Origin: Larix sibirica | Taxonomy: Eukaryota > Streptophyta > Pinopsida > Pinales > Pinaceae | Assembly (NCBI GenBank): GCA_004151065.3 | Contig: NWUY0300006629.1 | Coordinates: 1 to 10,130 of the forward strand | DNA: 10,130 nucleotides | Direction of reading: 5' to 3' | Part shown: positions 8,346 to 10,130 of the stretch, piece by piece | Layout: every line of letters starts with the position of its first letter | Numbering within the stretch: the stretch's first letter is position 1 | Position numbers and translations under genes: made by a program | The notes under the pieces: model-generated | The model's input: the letters and a program-made list of their open reading frames with translations, nothing else | Databases searched by the model: none | What the model was told of the DNA's origin: nothing

Positions 8346-9280
8346 CTAATGCCAAACTATGAATGTGAATTCAAGAGACATAAAAGAACTTTCCATCAAT
8401 CCTCAATACCTAGCTTTATAAGTACATTCTCCTCAATAATTAACTATATAAAGCATGCTCTGAATTTAAGAGTAGAAAATAATATATTTGGAATTTTATT
8501 CACAAGGATGGGATATGATTACAGTGTTTAGAGTTGTTATAATAATTGTTGTTAGTTATTTAAACACTTTCGGAAGTGGGAAATTAAACATAATGCATGG
8601 TAAATTGGGAAGTTAATGCAAGAGTGTTCATAGCATTTATAATAATCACTATTCATCTTGAACATTGGTAGCTTATTCATGATTGTGAGATTTATGAGTA
8701 TGTGAAATAATTTAAACAAGAATAATGGAAGAGTTATTTATAAATTTTGTTTCGATATTGTTTTGTTAAGACAAATGTAATTAATGTTAAAAAAAAATTA
8801 GTTTCTTACTCTCCATCTTATTCCATATATTTGAGAACCTATTTAAGTGTGCTAGCTTGCAAGACAACTTAAGCAATATATTATAAATTATGAGATTTGG
8901 ATCACAACCATTCTATAACATTTTTTGGGAAAGGTTCAGAACTCCTTTCAATTCCTAGGTTCTTTCATGCTTTCTTTCACACTCTCTAAGAAAACAAGAA
9001 TAAGTCATTTAATTGGGAACACAACATTGTTAGAGCATATCTTCCCAATGTCTTGCTTCTTTAACCATCCCTACTCCTTTTTCCTTTCTTGTTGTTGTCT
9101 AGGTGTGAGATCCTTGTCTATAAACCTCCTTATTCCCTTTAGTTATTTCTTGCTACTTGTGACAATGTGTTTTGTTGAAACGTCTCTCTATTCTAACAAT
9201 TTTTTTCTTTTGCTTTAAAATTATAACAATAAAAATTAACTATTCATATCTACTTAGACTTCTGTCCACATTTGTTGATG

Positions 9281-9281
<1 letters not shown>
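8346..9281. other. AT-rich spacer, no gene assigned
   Basis: No recognisable gene on either strand. Open frames at 8271-8531 and 8925-9218 (plus) are hydrophobic, Phe/Ser/Leu-rich translations of T-rich DNA without family motifs. The segment just left of the microsatellite (9172-9281) shows no reverse-transcriptase similarity in any frame, in contrast to the segment just right of it. Confidence 0.55.

Positions 9282-9321
<40 letters not shown>
9282..9321. repeat. Perfect (TA)20 microsatellite
   Basis: Forty bases of uninterrupted TA dinucleotide, exactly 20 units. It lies at the left edge of the LINE homology: the last A of the tract is also the first base of the Arg codon (aga) with which LINE-like reading begins. 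Such a tract is expected to vary in length between individuals and is prone to assembly error. Confidence 0.97.
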
Positions 9322-9324
<3 letters not shown>

Positions 9325-10130
9325 CTGCGGACTGGTACTAGCTACTGCAACGTTTTGATCATAAAATCCACCTTTGGAGCTGGAAGTGGCTATCCATCGG
9401 GGGCAGAGTTACCCTTGCTAAAGCGGTATTACAAAACCTGGCAGTATATTGGATCTCACTCTGCAAAATTCCAAAGTCCATTCTCTCTGCTATCCATAGG
9501 AAAATCACCAATTTCATATGGTCGGGCAGTGATAAAAGAAAAATTCACCTTTGCAGCTGGCAGAAAATCTCCTCGCCAAAGGCAGTTGGGGGTTGGGCAC
9601 TGAAAAATATTTTCAATTTCTCAACAGCCCTTTGAGCCAAATCTCTTTGGCGGGTATTATCGGTGGACTTTTTGTGGCGTCATATCATCAAAGATAAGTA
9701 TTTCAAGGGAATGTCGACTATCATTTGGCTTCATTCTTCTAATGGTCGCTGTAAGGGTGCATCTTGTGTATGGATCGGTTTGCTTACGGCTCTCTCGGTG
9801 ATAAAAAATTGGCTCGCTTGGCAAACAGGAAATGGCTGCTTGATTTACATTGGAGAAGACCCCATCATTGGAGGCCCGTTCACTTTCAAATTGTCTCCTT
9901 TCCTACTTTATTTTATGCACACGTGGGGATTTTACAGGTTATCCCATGTGGCCACGTCCTCATCTTCTCCATTTGCTCCATCGGTGTGGCTTAGTGCCAA
10001 GAATCTAGGATTAATGGGATGCCTATCTGTGGAGTGGACGACTTATATAAACGGTTTAAACCATGGTCTCATCAGATTAAAAGAGCAGGATGACATTCTT
10101 TTCTGGTCATGGAACACACAGACGGGTGCG
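9321..10130 (+). mobile_element. L1-type LINE relic: C-terminal reverse transcriptase part, runs off the window
   Basis: A single frame (9321 onward) reads as the region downstream of the polymerase core of plant L1-type reverse transcriptases. In order: RPADWY, stop, LLQRF (9321-9356); WKWLSIGGRVTLAKAVLQ (9381-9434); WISLCKIPKSIL and NFIWSG; KIHLCSWQKISSPKAVGGWA; AKSLWRVL (from 9636); IKDKYF; GNGCLIYIGEDPIIG (9828-9872); and finally DDILFWSWNTQTGA at the end, where the zinc-binding RT-associated domain normally begins. Only two stops interrupt 270 codons: TAG 9339-9341 (a Trp position) and TGA 9633-9635 (a Leu position). From 9636 it is open to the window end. The endonuclease and the YxDD polymerase core, which should lie upstream, are absent, so the copy is 5'-truncated at the microsatellite or was split there. 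Relatively few lesions suggest a fairly recent insertion. Confidence 0.9.

Noticed and set aside
8925-9218. 97-codon hydrophobic ORF that could be a small membrane protein
   Set aside because: Hydrophobicity comes from T-rich DNA in every frame. No conserved residues or related copy supports coding.
9172-9603. 143-codon plus-strand ORF crossing the (TA)20 tract
   Set aside because: The first part is translated spacer and a Tyr-Ile run from the microsatellite. The second part is the LINE in the wrong frame. The real LINE reading is in the frame of 9321.

Overview
The window looks like AT-rich, repeat-laden intergenic DNA from a seed plant. The evidence is a plant-type L1 LINE, a plant receptor-like-kinase relic and relics of a plant SWIB-domain gene. 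The style of the LINE and the amount of decayed gene debris lean towards a conifer or other gymnosperm, but that is inference. I see no intact protein-coding gene and no RNA gene. One ambiguous base (n at 4316) suggests a draft assembly.

Layout. 1-1345: AT-rich non-coding DNA with short degenerate direct repeats (81-182, 948-1017). 1343-1668: a three-copy tandem array with an exact 101-bp period; the last copy carries a 22-bp internal duplication. 1669-4547: mostly unassignable, with a ~52-bp element at 3051-3102 also present at 533-587. 4548-5018: a badly broken fragment of a lectin-type receptor-like kinase, with the catalytic-loop region deleted, frameshifts and several stops. 5019-6470: directly abutting the kinase relic, four tandem units of ~0.34-0.40 kb. 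Each carries the same decayed first-exon-like piece of a SWIB/MDM2-domain gene: ATG, lysine-rich leader, start of the SWIB domain, and a conserved GT where a 5' splice site would be. 6471-6905: spacer. 6906-8345: a composite tandem array of modules A (~295 bp), B (~230 bp) and T (~95 bp) in the order A-A-B-T-A-B. 8346-9281: AT-rich spacer. 9282-9321: a perfect (TA)20 microsatellite. 9322-10130: the C-terminal part of a LINE reverse transcriptase, starting at the microsatellite edge and running off the window.

Nothing here works together as a pathway. The interest is in genome dynamics: three independent tandem arrays, two gene relics and one retroelement relic in 10 kb. The main result is the SWIB exon array. 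It was recognised by comparing all four degenerate copies, because no single copy is open throughout. The array seems to have grown by unequal duplication of genomic DNA (exon plus flanks) rather than by retroposition, and at least partly after the gene piece was already disabled.
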